Shown here piece by piece: positions 46,457 to 56,214 of a stretch of 64,000 nt of DNA. The translations under genes and the position numbers were made by a program. This DNA is from Metabacillus endolithicus. Lineage in GTDB: Bacteria > Bacillota > Bacilli > Bacillales > Bacillaceae. Every line of letters begins with the position of its first letter. Position 1 is the stretch's first letter. A model generated the notes under the pieces. The model saw only the letters and a list, made by a program, of their open reading frames with translations, ran no database searches and was not told the origin of the DNA. The stretch covers positions 4,012,001-4,076,000 of the forward strand of contig NZ_CP095550.1 of assembly GCF_023078335.1 (NCBI RefSeq), in the 5' to 3' direction.

Positions 46457-48082
46457 TTAATTCTTAGTTGCACCGTAAATTAGTGCTTTGATTCTAAAAG
46501 CAAGGCGGAGACGTAACGTTTCATCGGGTTCTTTTAAGCTTCTTCCGATCATTTCCTCGCATTTTTCCAATCGATAAATAACAGTATTTCGATGAACGTA
46601 TAGTTTCTTTGCAGTTTCTGATAACTGGCAATGTGTTTCTAAATAAACGGATAAAGTATGGAGTAGTACTTGATGATCTTTTTTAGACTCGTTGGCAAAA
46701 GCTTGGAATGTATCGTCATAAAACTTTTTTAAGTGATCATAAGGAACCATTCGTAAAATTTCTGGTACTTCCTTTGGTTGATAAATCTCAATAAATTGCT
46801 TTTTACCTGACATCCTTCCGAAATATAGAGCCTCTGTTGCTTCTTTGTATGACACGGTAACATGTGTAAGTTCTTCAGCATACATGCTTATTCCAAATGA
46901 AAGATTTTCTTTAAAATGAATCCCTATTCTCATTTGTAGTTTTTCTAATAACTGAACAAAGTAATCTTCATATTCCTTTCTTGCACCATTTAATTCTAAC
47001 AAAAAAATGTAAAACTGTTCGTTAGAAAAGAGATGGATTTTTTCCTCAAAGTTTTGTAGCTCATACTCAATGGTATCGTAAATTAATTCCTTTTCAGACT
47101 GAAACTGCAGATAAGATTTGTCTTTGTCATCATCATCTATTTGTCCGACAGCACATAAATATCGTTGATCCTCTATTAGTCCGAATTCCTTTCCACGACT
47201 AATGATCTCTTCTTGTGTTGAAAATGCATCATTAATGAAATTGGAGAAAAATTCATTTTGTAGGCGCCTTGTCATTTGCTTTAAAGCATGCTCTTTCATT
47301 AATTCAAATGAAATAACGTTTGTTGCTTGTTCAATCGTTAAGATAGTGGAACGATCTGTGGGTGGGATGTTACCTAAAACACAAAGATAGTTGGACTGCC
47401 TATGCGTGTAAACCGGAAAAATCGTAACTGTGTCTTTGTTGTTATTTAGTAGTGAAAAAGCTGTATATGATGCTTTTGAAAGGTGAAACAGATATTCATT
47501 TGCGATTGTATCTAAATACAAATAAATATCTGTTTGCCAATTTAGTTTTGTAAGTGGAAGTAAATGATCATTTACTAAAAATACAGGTGAATCGATAAGG
47601 CTGGATAAGTTATCTAAAATTTTATGAATATCCTGTCCATTCATAATTTGATTTGTGAATTGTTGGTGAGCATCCATAGCGTGATGAAGTTCATTTGTTC
47701 GAATTTCTAAAATATGACTAAGTGATTTGTTAACAATATCTCCAAGTGATGTATCAACAGGAAGCTCTAGCAACGGAATATTAAGCTTGTTAGCGAGAAT
47801 GATCACATCTCTAGGAATCTCCTGTAAAAAACGCTTCGTTTTAATCCCTAATCCTGCACATCCTTGCTTCTCCATTTCCTTAATAAGTTCTAGCAATGCC
47901 TGAGGGTCATCTTTAAAATGAAAGGCTGTTGTAACAAGAAGTTCGTCTTTTTTTAAAAAGTGAATAATGTCAGGTGCATCCATCATATTAACTGTGTTCA
48001 CTTCACGATCAGTTCCTTGTTGCCCACCTAGTAATTTTGCTCCGTGAAAAACAGAAAGACTCAGTAAATCAATTAATCTCAT
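46457..48082 (-). CDS. pucR: Purine catabolism regulator PucR
   Basis: 541 aa. The N-terminal PucR domain (residues 1-125, INLS-type start MRLIDLLSLSVF) is followed by a middle sensor region and a C-terminal PucR HTH (LSETAKKLYVHRNTVIYRLEKCEEM, about 480-510). In B. subtilis PucR activates the puc genes with allantoin, allantoate or ureidoglycolate as effectors and also acts as repressor. It is divergent from the pucF operon. Confidence 0.94.
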   Translation of the reverse strand: MRLIDLLSLSVFHGAKLLGGQQGTDREVNTVNMMDAPDIIHFLKKDELLVTTAFHFKDDPQALLELIKEMEKQGCAGLGIKTKRFLQEIPRDVIILANKLNIPLLELPVDTSLGDIVNKSLSHILEIRTNELHHAMDAHQQFTNQIMNGQDIHKILDNLSSLIDSPVFLVNDHLLPLTKLNWQTDIYLYLDTIANEYLFHLSKASYTAFSLLNNNKDTVTIFPVYTHRQSNYLCVLGNIPPTDRSTILTIEQATNVISFELMKEHALKQMTRRLQNEFFSNFINDAFSTQEEIISRGKEFGLIEDQRYLCAVGQIDDDDKDKSYLQFQSEKELIYDTIEYELQNFEEKIHLFSNEQFYIFLLELNGARKEYEDYFVQLLEKLQMRIGIHFKENLSFGISMYAEELTHVTVSYKEATEALYFGRMSGKKQFIEIYQPKEVPEILRMVPYDHLKKFYDDTFQAFANESKKDHQVLLHTLSVYLETHCQLSETAKKLYVHRNTVIYRLEKCEEMIGRSLKEPDETLRLRLAFRIKALIYGATKN

Positions 48083-48442
48083 AAATGGTCATCCTTTTTG
48101 TTAGGTAATTTACTTAGGTGAATCGATTTCATAATGTATTATTTGTTACCAAAAAACGTATGAATTTTACATTTATTTTAATCATGTTTTTATCTGTGTA
48201 TTGTTTATTAACGTGTTCAAGATGAAGAAAAATGTTCGTTTTTTGATTTAAGAGTCATAATTATGAAATTAACTCAGGTTAAAAAGATTTAAAGTTTATT
48301 TGTATAAAATAAACAAAAAATCAATAGATGTTCTACATATATGTGAATGATTTTTATTCATGTCTATTTTAAAATTAGATTATATTACTTTTCGTGTCAA
48401 TAAATATAACATCATTTAATGAAATAGAATAGGGGGATTGGA
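48083..48442. other. AT-rich divergent promoter region, pucR and pucF
   Basis: No ORF and no strong hairpin. It should carry both promoters and PucR sites; I could not find a clean match to the B. subtilis PucR box by eye. Confidence 0.55.
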
Positions 48443-49690
48443 TTGGTTATGGGAGAGAAAGAATCATCTGCCTTATTCATAGAGATTGAACAGATGGTTG
48501 AGTGGCTGGCTCAATTCGGAAGAAGTCAGAGTGGTGGTGTGACAAGATTATTATATACAGATTCTTGGCAGGAGGCTCAATATGCACTTAAAAAGAAAAT
48601 GGAGCAGCTTGGTCTAATAACAAATTTTGACGATGTTGGTAATTTATTTGGAAGATTAAAAGGAACTCAAGAAGATGCTGCGACAATTTTAACAGGATCA
48701 CATATTGATACGGTAAGAGATGGTGGGAAATATGATGGTGCTTATGGAATCATTGCAGCTGTAATAGCTGTTCAGCTTTTGCAGGAACAGTATGGAACTC
48801 CTAAGAAAAATATAGAGGTTGTTTCTTTGTGCGAAGAAGAGGGAAGTCGCTTTCCGATGACTTATTGGGGATCGGGTAATATAACTGGAGTTAAATCTTT
48901 TGATGATATAAGGGATATAAAAGATTCAGAAGAAATTCAGTTTGAAGAGGCGATGAATAAGGCCGGCTTTGGACAAGGTAACTATTTGAGGCCGAATCGT
49001 AAAGATCTTGAATGTTTTTTAGAACTTCATATCGAACAAGGGATTGTTTTGGAGAAGGAAGAGATGGCGATTGGTCTAGTAAGTCATATTGTTGGCCAAC
49101 GAAGATACAATGTTACTGTTTTTGGAGAAAGTAATCACGCTGGAACGACTCCGATGATGTGGCGTAAAGATGCAATGTATGCAGCAGCTGAACTTATTCA
49201 AGCGCTTATAGGTCGTGGGAAAGAAACTACGCCTGACTTAGTAGTGACGGTTGGGCAAATAAGTATAAAACCAAACATAGCAAATGTTATACCGAGGGAA
49301 GTCACATTTAGTGTTGACATTCGGCATAGTGAAGAGTGTGTGTTAGATCAGTTTTGTGATGAAGTCTTTCGAGAGCTTGAGCTAATTGCGAACAAACATC
49401 AAACAAAGCTTACTATTCATAATTGGATGAATGAAAAGCCGGTCAAGATGAGTGAAAAACTAAATAATTTATCTGAGAAGATTTTAGAAGAAGAACAAAT
49501 TCCTTATAAGTGGATGACAAGTGGTGCCGGTCATGATTCTCAAATTTTCGGTTCATTTTGTCCGACTTCATTATTATTTGTTCCTAGTCAAAATGGAATC
49601 AGCCATTCTCCGTTGGAATTTACGAAAACTAAGGATTTGGAAATAGGTATAAAAGTATTAATGAAAGTTTTATATGAACTAGCGTATTAA
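48443..49690 (+). CDS. pucF: Allantoate amidohydrolase
   Basis: 415 aa, M20-type dinuclear metal enzyme. Releases ammonia and CO2 from allantoate to give ureidoglycine. Metal motif GSHIDTVRDGGKYDGAYG, catalytic EEEGSRF and late GAGHDSQIF are present. Start TTG 48443 is 6 nt after AGGGGG; ATG 48449 is an alternative. First gene of the pucF-pucG-amidase-FAH transcript. Confidence 0.9.
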   Translation: MVMGEKESSALFIEIEQMVEWLAQFGRSQSGGVTRLLYTDSWQEAQYALKKKMEQLGLITNFDDVGNLFGRLKGTQEDAATILTGSHIDTVRDGGKYDGAYGIIAAVIAVQLLQEQYGTPKKNIEVVSLCEEEGSRFPMTYWGSGNITGVKSFDDIRDIKDSEEIQFEEAMNKAGFGQGNYLRPNRKDLECFLELHIEQGIVLEKEEMAIGLVSHIVGQRRYNVTVFGESNHAGTTPMMWRKDAMYAAAELIQALIGRGKETTPDLVVTVGQISIKPNIANVIPREVTFSVDIRHSEECVLDQFCDEVFRELELIANKHQTKLTIHNWMNEKPVKMSEKLNNLSEKILEEEQIPYKWMTSGAGHDSQIFGSFCPTSLLFVPSQNGISHSPLEFTKTKDLEIGIKVLMKVLYELAY

Positions 49691-49702
49691 GGGGGAATCA
49701 GA

Positions 49703-50944
49703 ATGAGTGTTTTTCAAGAAATTAATGCACCATTACGCACCATTATGACACCGGGACCGGTTGAGGTTGATCCCAGGGTATTACGAGCAATGGGTACACC
49801 TATTTTAGGACAATTTGATCCTGCTTTTACTGAAATGATGAATGAAACAATGGAGATGCTTCGTCAAATTTTTCAAACGAAAAATCAATGGGCTTTTCCG
49901 ATAGATGGAACATCCCGTTCAGGTATTGAGGCTGTTATGTGCAGTGTTATTGAGCCTGGAGATAAAGTGTTAATACCGATTTTTGGAAGGTTTGGTCACT
50001 TATTAACGGAAATTGCTGAACGGAATGGAGCGGAAGTTCATACGATCAATTGCGAATGGGGGAAAGTTTTTGATCAGCAAGAAGTAATTGATGAAATTAA
50101 AAAGGTAAAGCCTAAGGTGTTAGCGATTGTTCATGGTGAAACCTCAACAGGGTGTATGCAACCTTTAGATAAAATTGGTCCTGCTTGTCGAGAGCTTGAT
50201 GTTTTATGTATTGTGGATGCAGTGGCTACAATTGCCGGAACAGAAGTAAAAGTAGATGATTGGAAGCTTGATGCGGTGATTGGTGGGACGCAGAAATGCT
50301 TGTCTGTTCCTTCAGGAATGGCACCGATTACGTATAATGAAAGAATAGAAGAAATCTTAGTGAAAAGAAAAAAAGTAGAAAAAGGAATAGCCACAGAAAA
50401 TGATCATGTAAATGTTGGTCGACCAATTCGTAGTAACTATTTTGATTTAAGTCAACTTCAAGATTACTGGGGAGCAAGAAGACTTAATCATCATACAGAA
50501 GCAACATCAATGTTATATGCCTTACGCGAAGGAGTTCGGATTGTCTTACAAGAAGGGTTGTTTGAACGGTTTCAGCGACACCAATTACATGAAAAAGCAC
50601 TTGTTGAAGGAATAAAAGCAATGGGATTAGAGTTATTCAATGATGTTCCGTGGAAACTTCCGATGGTAACTTGTGTGCGTATACCTGATGGAATTGATGG
50701 AGAGGAAGTTCGTTCAATGCTTCTTAATCAATTTGGGATTGAGATTGCAAGCTCTTTTGGTCCTCTTCATGGGAAGATCTGGAGAATTGGAACGATGGGA
50801 TATAGCTGTCGAAAAGAAAATGTCTTATTTGTTTTATCTGCCCTTGAAGCTGCTCTGATTCGTTTGGGAGCAAACTTACATGTAGGAAAAGGCTTGCAAG
50901 CTACGTTGGATATTTATGAATCAATGAATTTAGTAGCTAAATAG
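49703..50944 (+). CDS. pucG: (S)-ureidoglycine-glyoxylate aminotransferase
   Basis: 413 aa class V PLP enzyme. The PLP-binding Lys is in GGTQKCLSVPSG and the N-terminus starts TIMTPGPVEVDPRVL. It converts ureidoglycine and glyoxylate to oxalurate and glycine in B. subtilis. It lies 12 bp after pucF. Its oxalurate product is the candidate substrate of the next genes. Confidence 0.92.
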   Translation: MSVFQEINAPLRTIMTPGPVEVDPRVLRAMGTPILGQFDPAFTEMMNETMEMLRQIFQTKNQWAFPIDGTSRSGIEAVMCSVIEPGDKVLIPIFGRFGHLLTEIAERNGAEVHTINCEWGKVFDQQEVIDEIKKVKPKVLAIVHGETSTGCMQPLDKIGPACRELDVLCIVDAVATIAGTEVKVDDWKLDAVIGGTQKCLSVPSGMAPITYNERIEEILVKRKKVEKGIATENDHVNVGRPIRSNYFDLSQLQDYWGARRLNHHTEATSMLYALREGVRIVLQEGLFERFQRHQLHEKALVEGIKAMGLELFNDVPWKLPMVTCVRIPDGIDGEEVRSMLLNQFGIEIASSFGPLHGKIWRIGTMGYSCRKENVLFVLSALEAALIRLGANLHVGKGLQATLDIYESMNLVAK

Positions 50945-51009
50945 AATGGGTGGAAAAGATTCTGGAGAAGAACCAGGATCTTTTTGTTAAATCTAAAAGG
51001 GGGATCACT

Positions 51010-52173
51010 GTGAGAGATCAATGGAATGCATTTTTTGATAAAAAAATAATATTGGAACCAACGAAAGCTGGAGCGCTAAACGGTTTAACGTTTGCTGTAA
51101 AAGATGTTATATCGATTAAAGGGTACAAAAATGGTGCTGGGAATCCAGATTGGTTAAAAACTCATAAAGAATCACATGAACATGCTCCAGTAGTTAAATG
51201 TCTTTTAGAACAAGGTGCAAAGCTAGTGGGAACTACTCAAACGGATGAAATAATGTACAGTCTAAATGGTGAAAATTTTCATTATGGTACACCGGTAAAT
51301 CCGAAGGATCCGAGGCGGATTCCAGGAGGTTCCTCAAGTGGCTCAGCTGTTGCGGTTGCAGCTGGTTTAGTTGATTTTGCTTTAGGGACTGATACAGGTG
51401 GTTCTGTTCGAATACCTTCATCTTATTGTGGAATATATGGCTTTCGCCCGACTCATGGAGCAATATCGGTTGATGGAGTGATTCCGTTGGCAAGAAGCTT
51501 TGACACAGTTGGATGGATGACAAGAGACCTAGAACGATTATGTAGAGTAGGAGAAGTGCTATTGAAAGCTCAAGATACAAGTGATAGTTTTACAGAAATG
51601 TTTTTCGCTGAAGATGCATGGAGGCTATTGGATGATGAATATAGTGGGGCATTGTTAAAGACTGTTTCTTCAATGGAACTTCCGACAATAAGAAAATGGG
51701 TCAAAATATCGAAAGAAGGATTATCTGAATGGTCAAGTACTTTCAGAGTTTTACAAGGACTTGAGATTTGGAACGAACATGGAGAATGGATCAAAAAAGA
51801 AAAGCCAACATTCGGACCGGGCATTTCTGAAAGGTTCCAATGGACCAGTACACTTAACGTAAGTGAGAGTCGGCAACAATGTCAGTGCAGGGAGAATATG
51901 AAACAATCAATATCTACGCTCTTAGGAGAAAGTGGAATTATTGTTATTCCGACAGCACCAGGCCCAGCTCCTCTTCTAAATTTGTACGGAGAAAAAGCGG
52001 AACAGTATCGAGTGAAAGCAATGAAACTTTCCTGTATAGCGGGGTTGGCTGGCTTGCCGCAGATTACACTTCCTTTAACAGAAGTGAATGGACTTCCTAT
52101 AGGTTTATCGTTTATAGCAAATCAGTATCAAGATCTTAAGCTTCTTAATTGGGTAAAGAGTATTTCAAGGTAG
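51010..52173 (+). CDS. Amidase-signature hydrolase in puc operon
   Basis: 387 aa from GTG 51010, which has AAAGGGGGA 6 nt before it; the longer frame from 50950 lacks a site. The amidase signature is complete: Lys in FAVKDVISIKG, GGSSSGSAVAVAAG with the cis-Ser, and GTDTGGSVRIPSSYCG with the nucleophile. The Klebsiella hpxWXYZ cluster also pairs an amidase (HpxY) with purine genes downstream of oxalurate. I infer an oxalurate or related ureide amide as substrate; this is not proven. There is no GatB or GatC partner, so it is not a tRNA amidotransferase. Confidence 0.88.
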   Translation: MRDQWNAFFDKKIILEPTKAGALNGLTFAVKDVISIKGYKNGAGNPDWLKTHKESHEHAPVVKCLLEQGAKLVGTTQTDEIMYSLNGENFHYGTPVNPKDPRRIPGGSSSGSAVAVAAGLVDFALGTDTGGSVRIPSSYCGIYGFRPTHGAISVDGVIPLARSFDTVGWMTRDLERLCRVGEVLLKAQDTSDSFTEMFFAEDAWRLLDDEYSGALLKTVSSMELPTIRKWVKISKEGLSEWSSTFRVLQGLEIWNEHGEWIKKEKPTFGPGISERFQWTSTLNVSESRQQCQCRENMKQSISTLLGESGIIVIPTAPGPAPLLNLYGEKAEQYRVKAMKLSCIAGLAGLPQITLPLTEVNGLPIGLSFIANQYQDLKLLNWVKSISR

Positions 52174-52185
52174 GGGGTCTGTTTA

Positions 52186-53067
52186 ATGAAACTTGCAACA
52201 ATAAAGAACGAAGGTGAAGAGTTTGCTGTTATTATTACAGCCGAAAAGGCTGTTTCTATTCGAGAGATTAATAGGGTTCTTGGAATGGGTTGGAGTGAAG
52301 ATCTGTTTAGTATTCTAGAAAAAAATCAACTTTCTTCATTGAATGACTGGTATAGAAATGGGGGAATGGAAAAATTGGGAAGTTCTTCGTTAATGGATAT
52401 AGATAACTTGTCATTTGGCCCTTTGTACCGCAATCCAGGAAAGATATGGGGAGTGGGGATGAATTACGTTGAAAAGGCAATTGAATTATCCGGAAGTCCA
52501 CCAGGGGAAGAGCCTGTTATTTTTATGAAGCCGATTACTAGTGTGATAGGTCCTAATGATCCGATCATTTTGCCGGATCAAGATCAATCTTCACAGGTTA
52601 CAGCGGAGGCTGAGCTTGGTGTTATTATCGGGAAAATGTGCAAAAATATTAAGGAAGAAGAAGCGCGTAATGTTGTTGCTGGCTTTACAACAACATTAGA
52701 TATGACGGCAAAAGATATACATGCAAAGGATCCTCGTTTTTTACAACGATCCAAAAGCTTTGATACGTTTTTCAGTTTCGGCCCCTACTTTTTAACGATA
52801 GATGAATGTCAAGATTTGGAAAATATAAGAGTAAGCACAAGTATAAATGGTTGTAAGAAGCATCAAAACGTTGTTCGCAACATGATGTTTAAACCTTGGT
52901 GGATTGTTTCCTTTTTCTCAGAAATAATGACCCTTCACCCTGGTGATATCATTATGACGGGTACTCCGGGATCGGTTCTGATTCGTGACAGAGATGTTGT
53001 GGGATGTGAAATCTCTGGGTTTAAGGAGTTGAGAAATTTAGTTGTGGGAAAATATAGTGTTAATTGA
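52186..53067 (+). CDS. Fumarylacetoacetate hydrolase family protein in puc operon
   Basis: 293 aa. The FAH catalytic domain occupies about residues 80-290: FMKPITSVIGPNDPIILPD, metal ligands in TAEAELGVIIGKM, LDMTAKDIHAKDP and KSFDTFFSFGPYF, then TPGSVLIRDRD. The family cleaves or decarboxylates beta-keto acids and similar compounds. It is 12 bp downstream of the amidase and ends the operon. A role in ureide or oxalate chemistry would be new; the substrate is unknown. Confidence 0.88.
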   Translation: MKLATIKNEGEEFAVIITAEKAVSIREINRVLGMGWSEDLFSILEKNQLSSLNDWYRNGGMEKLGSSSLMDIDNLSFGPLYRNPGKIWGVGMNYVEKAIELSGSPPGEEPVIFMKPITSVIGPNDPIILPDQDQSSQVTAEAELGVIIGKMCKNIKEEEARNVVAGFTTTLDMTAKDIHAKDPRFLQRSKSFDTFFSFGPYFLTIDECQDLENIRVSTSINGCKKHQNVVRNMMFKPWWIVSFFSEIMTLHPGDIIMTGTPGSVLIRDRDVVGCEISGFKELRNLVVGKYSVN

Positions 53068-53074
53068 TTGGAGT

Positions 53075-53105
53075 AGGTGTCTTTAAAGAGATACCTGTTT
53101 TTTTA
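53075..53105 (+). terminator. Terminator after the pucF operon
   Basis: AGGTGTC pairs with GATACCT (one G-T pair), followed by GTTTTTTTA. Confidence 0.75.
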
Positions 53106-53301
53106 TGTTAGGATTTGTTACTTTTGAAGAATTGTTAGCGATAATTTTAGTTAAATAATACAAAGAGAACTTAAATAATTCATAGATCCTCTAATGATTT
53201 ATCTGAAATTCTACTATAAAATGTAATTAGATGTTAACTTTATTAACACGTTTAGTAATGAAGTATTACAATAAGTAGTTTAGATGATAAAGGAGGATCA
53301 C

Positions 53302-54675
53302 ATGGAAACAAATTATGATTTAAAACCAATCCTAAGTGAAAAGAATCGAATACTAGGCCCAAAAGCTTATGTGGCAATGTGGTGGGGAGACGCAGTTATG
53401 GTTGGGTCGTTTATGTTAGGATCAAGCCTTATTCCTCCATTTGGTGAATTAAACTTAACACAAGCATTAATTGGATTAGTTTTGGCGAATTTACTTGCGG
53501 CCTTATTATTTGCTTTAAATGGTAGAGTGGGGTGGAAACATGGAATACCTATGGTTGTTCAACTTCGTTCCTCGTTCGGTCCAGTCGGAGCAAAAATACC
53601 TTCATTAATGCGTGCAATACCAGCATTATTCTGGTATGGAGTTCAAAGTTGGTTAGGAGCACAAGCGTTAAATCAAATTTTTATGGATATATTCGAGTTT
53701 AACAATGTCTGGGTATGGTTCTTTGGTTTTCAGGCTTTACAAATTTATTTATCTGCTAAAGGAATTAAATCAATTAAGTGGATTGAAGTGGTTGGTTCAG
53801 TTGTGATTATGTTAGGTGTTGTTTACTTAATTTTCTTATTTTTATCTACATTTGGCTTTGAAGTAACAGAAACGGCTAATGTTGAGGGTTCATGGGGAAT
53901 TCCGTTTTGGTTGGCTATTTCAGTTTTAATTGGTCAATTTTCAGCTTTATTATTGAATGTGTCAGATTATACAAGGTATTTTCCTAGAAAAGCTTCTGCA
54001 AAGACATTTATTGGATCTCATGTAGTAGGTATAGTCCCGCCAATGATTTTGTTACCTATCGTTGGAATTCTTGGTGCAGCTGCTGTAGGAATATGGAATC
54101 CAGTAGATATTATATCCGATCATATTTCAAGTATGTTTGCTAGTATCATCATTTTATTGTTTATTGCAATTGCTCAAATTACAACAAACTTAGTTGCAAA
54201 TATAATGCCACCAGTGCTTGTGGCGATGGACATTTTTAAAATTTCGTGGGAAAAAGCATGTGTAATTGTCGGAATATTAGGTGTAATCACTTGTCCATGG
54301 TATATCATGACAGATTCAACGTTTAATCTATTTATTTCAATAGTCTCCGCGTTTTTAGGACCAATTTTTGCTGTGATGGTAGCAGATTTCTATTTCGTAC
54401 ATAAAGGAAACTACAATGTTAGCAAACTTTATGATGTGAAGAATCTATTTCCAGCGTATAAAGGGTGGAATCCAGCTGCAATTATTGCAATTGCTGTAGG
54501 TACTTGTTTTTCGTTTATCAATGTTGATCTCTCTTGGTTGCTAGGAATTGTTCCGGCTGGGGTTGTTTATACAGCAATCATGAGACTATGGATAATAAAG
54601 CAAGATAAATATGTAAAAGAAGGATTTGAGCAGAGCTTTACACAATCAACTGATATCGAAGATCAAGCGGTGTAA
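53302..54675 (+). CDS. pucI: NCS1 family allantoin permease
   Basis: 457 aa, about twelve helices; cation symporter of nucleobases and hydantoins. The N-terminal NCS1 pattern reads AYVAMWWGDAVMVGSFMLGSSLI, then NGRVGWKHGIPMVVQLRSSFG. ATG 53302 follows AAAGGAGGATCAC exactly; an earlier ATG at 53284 overlaps that site. Allantoin is the likely cargo because allantoinase follows. Confidence 0.92.
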   Translation: METNYDLKPILSEKNRILGPKAYVAMWWGDAVMVGSFMLGSSLIPPFGELNLTQALIGLVLANLLAALLFALNGRVGWKHGIPMVVQLRSSFGPVGAKIPSLMRAIPALFWYGVQSWLGAQALNQIFMDIFEFNNVWVWFFGFQALQIYLSAKGIKSIKWIEVVGSVVIMLGVVYLIFLFLSTFGFEVTETANVEGSWGIPFWLAISVLIGQFSALLLNVSDYTRYFPRKASAKTFIGSHVVGIVPPMILLPIVGILGAAAVGIWNPVDIISDHISSMFASIIILLFIAIAQITTNLVANIMPPVLVAMDIFKISWEKACVIVGILGVITCPWYIMTDSTFNLFISIVSAFLGPIFAVMVADFYFVHKGNYNVSKLYDVKNLFPAYKGWNPAAIIAIAVGTCFSFINVDLSWLLGIVPAGVVYTAIMRLWIIKQDKYVKEGFEQSFTQSTDIEDQAV

Positions 54676-54686
54676 TAAAGGCATTG

Positions 54687-54715
54687 GTGCTTAAGAAAAC
54701 CTTAAGCACTGCTTT
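54687..54715 (+). terminator. Hairpin between pucI and pucH, probable terminator
   Basis: GTGCTTAAG at 54687-54695 and CTTAAGCAC at 54701-54709, perfect 9-bp arms, moderate T content after. Confidence 0.6.
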
Positions 54716-54742
54716 CATTTAAAAGGTAAAGGGGATGAAGTA

Positions 54743-56119
54743 GTGGAACAGTTAGATCTAATAATTAAAAATGGAAGTGTTGTTCTACCATCAGGTCTAG
54801 AAAAAATGGATATTGGTATAAAAGACGGAAAAATCACTGAAATAGAAAAAGCTATAACAAAACGTACACTTAACATATGGGATGCTACTAATCAATACAT
54901 TTTCCCAGGAATGATTGATGTTCATGTACATTTTAGTGAGCCAGGAAGAGAGCATTGGGAAGGTTTCCATACTGGTTCGCAAATGATGGCTGCTGGTGGT
55001 TGTACAACCTATTTTGATATGCCGTTAAATGGAATTCCCTCTACAGTTACGAAAGAAGCTCTTTATGAAAAAGCAAAATTAGGTAAAGAAAAATCTTATG
55101 TCGATTTTGGGTTGTGGGGAGGGCTTGTCCCTGGAAATGAATCGGATTTAGAAGAACTGGCGCATTCTGGTGCAATCGGATTTAAAGCATTTCTCTCAAC
55201 TACAGGTAATAAAGAGTTTGAAGCGGTTGATGATAGAACCTTACTTAATGGAATGAAGAAGATCGCCGAATTAGGGAAAATTTTAGCGCTTCATTCAGAA
55301 AGTGCGGCGATAACAAATTGGTTAAAAGAACAGAAGGAACAAGAAGGAAAGATAAGTGCAGATGATTATTTAGAAACACGACCTATTATAGCTGAGGTAG
55401 AAGCAGTTGAACGAGCTATTCAATATTCAGAGCTTACAGGCTGTCCACTTCATTTTGTTCATATTAGCTCAGCAAAAGCGATTGAAAAGATTGAAGAGGC
55501 TAAAGCAAAGGGCCTAAACATCACAGTCGAAACATGTGCTCATTATTTATTATACAACCATGAACATTTAAGGGAATTAGGTACTGTAGCAAAATGTGCA
55601 CCACCTTTACGAGAAAAGGAAGAGCAGGAGAAGTTAATTACCTTATTAATTGATGGGAAATTCGATATGCTTTCCTCTGATCATTCTCCATGTCCTTATG
55701 ATTTAAAAGATCCTAATGTATATAATTTGTTTGAAGCATGGGGAGGAATAAGTGGAGGGCAATTTACGCTTTTATCTGCAATTGAGCTTGCTACTCGCTA
55801 TCATATTCCCTTTGAACAAGTTGCGATGTGGACAGCACAAGCACCAGCGGAAAGATTTGGTTTATCTAATAAAGGACAGATCAAGGTTGGTGGAGATGCC
55901 GACTTTGCTATTGTTTCATTGGAAGACTCCTTCATAGTAACAAAAGAGAATTTCTTTGCAAAGCATAAGGAAAGCTTGTATATGGGGCATGCGTTTCCTT
56001 GTAAGATTGTAGGGACAATTAATAGAGGTAATATTATCTATGAGAATGGGAACATTCTAGAACAAGAATCTTATGGGGAATGGATAAAACCTATAAAAGT
56101 AGAAGTAAAAACTCCATAA
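54743..56119 (+). CDS. pucH: Allantoinase
   Basis: 458 aa amidohydrolase. Opens the allantoin ring to allantoate. Metal ligands: DVHVHFSEPG, carbamylated Lys in GFKAFLSTT, His in ALHSES and HFVHISS, Asp in SSDHSPC. GTG start after AAAGGGGATG. It supplies pucF with allantoate. Confidence 0.95.
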   Translation: MEQLDLIIKNGSVVLPSGLEKMDIGIKDGKITEIEKAITKRTLNIWDATNQYIFPGMIDVHVHFSEPGREHWEGFHTGSQMMAAGGCTTYFDMPLNGIPSTVTKEALYEKAKLGKEKSYVDFGLWGGLVPGNESDLEELAHSGAIGFKAFLSTTGNKEFEAVDDRTLLNGMKKIAELGKILALHSESAAITNWLKEQKEQEGKISADDYLETRPIIAEVEAVERAIQYSELTGCPLHFVHISSAKAIEKIEEAKAKGLNITVETCAHYLLYNHEHLRELGTVAKCAPPLREKEEQEKLITLLIDGKFDMLSSDHSPCPYDLKDPNVYNLFEAWGGISGGQFTLLSAIELATRYHIPFEQVAMWTAQAPAERFGLSNKGQIKVGGDADFAIVSLEDSFIVTKENFFAKHKESLYMGHAFPCKIVGTINRGNIIYENGNILEQESYGEWIKPIKVEVKTP

Positions 56120-56214
56120 AAAATGAATTTTGCAAAGCCTTTTTTAAAATGATAGAGGTTTTGTTTTTAATATTCTTGAATATGTTTATGAAAAATAAAT
56201 GAGGAGGGGATTGC

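Noticed and set aside
51010..52173. GatA subunit of tRNA amidotransferase
   Set aside because: No gatB or gatC nearby, shorter length, and the gene is embedded in the puc operon.
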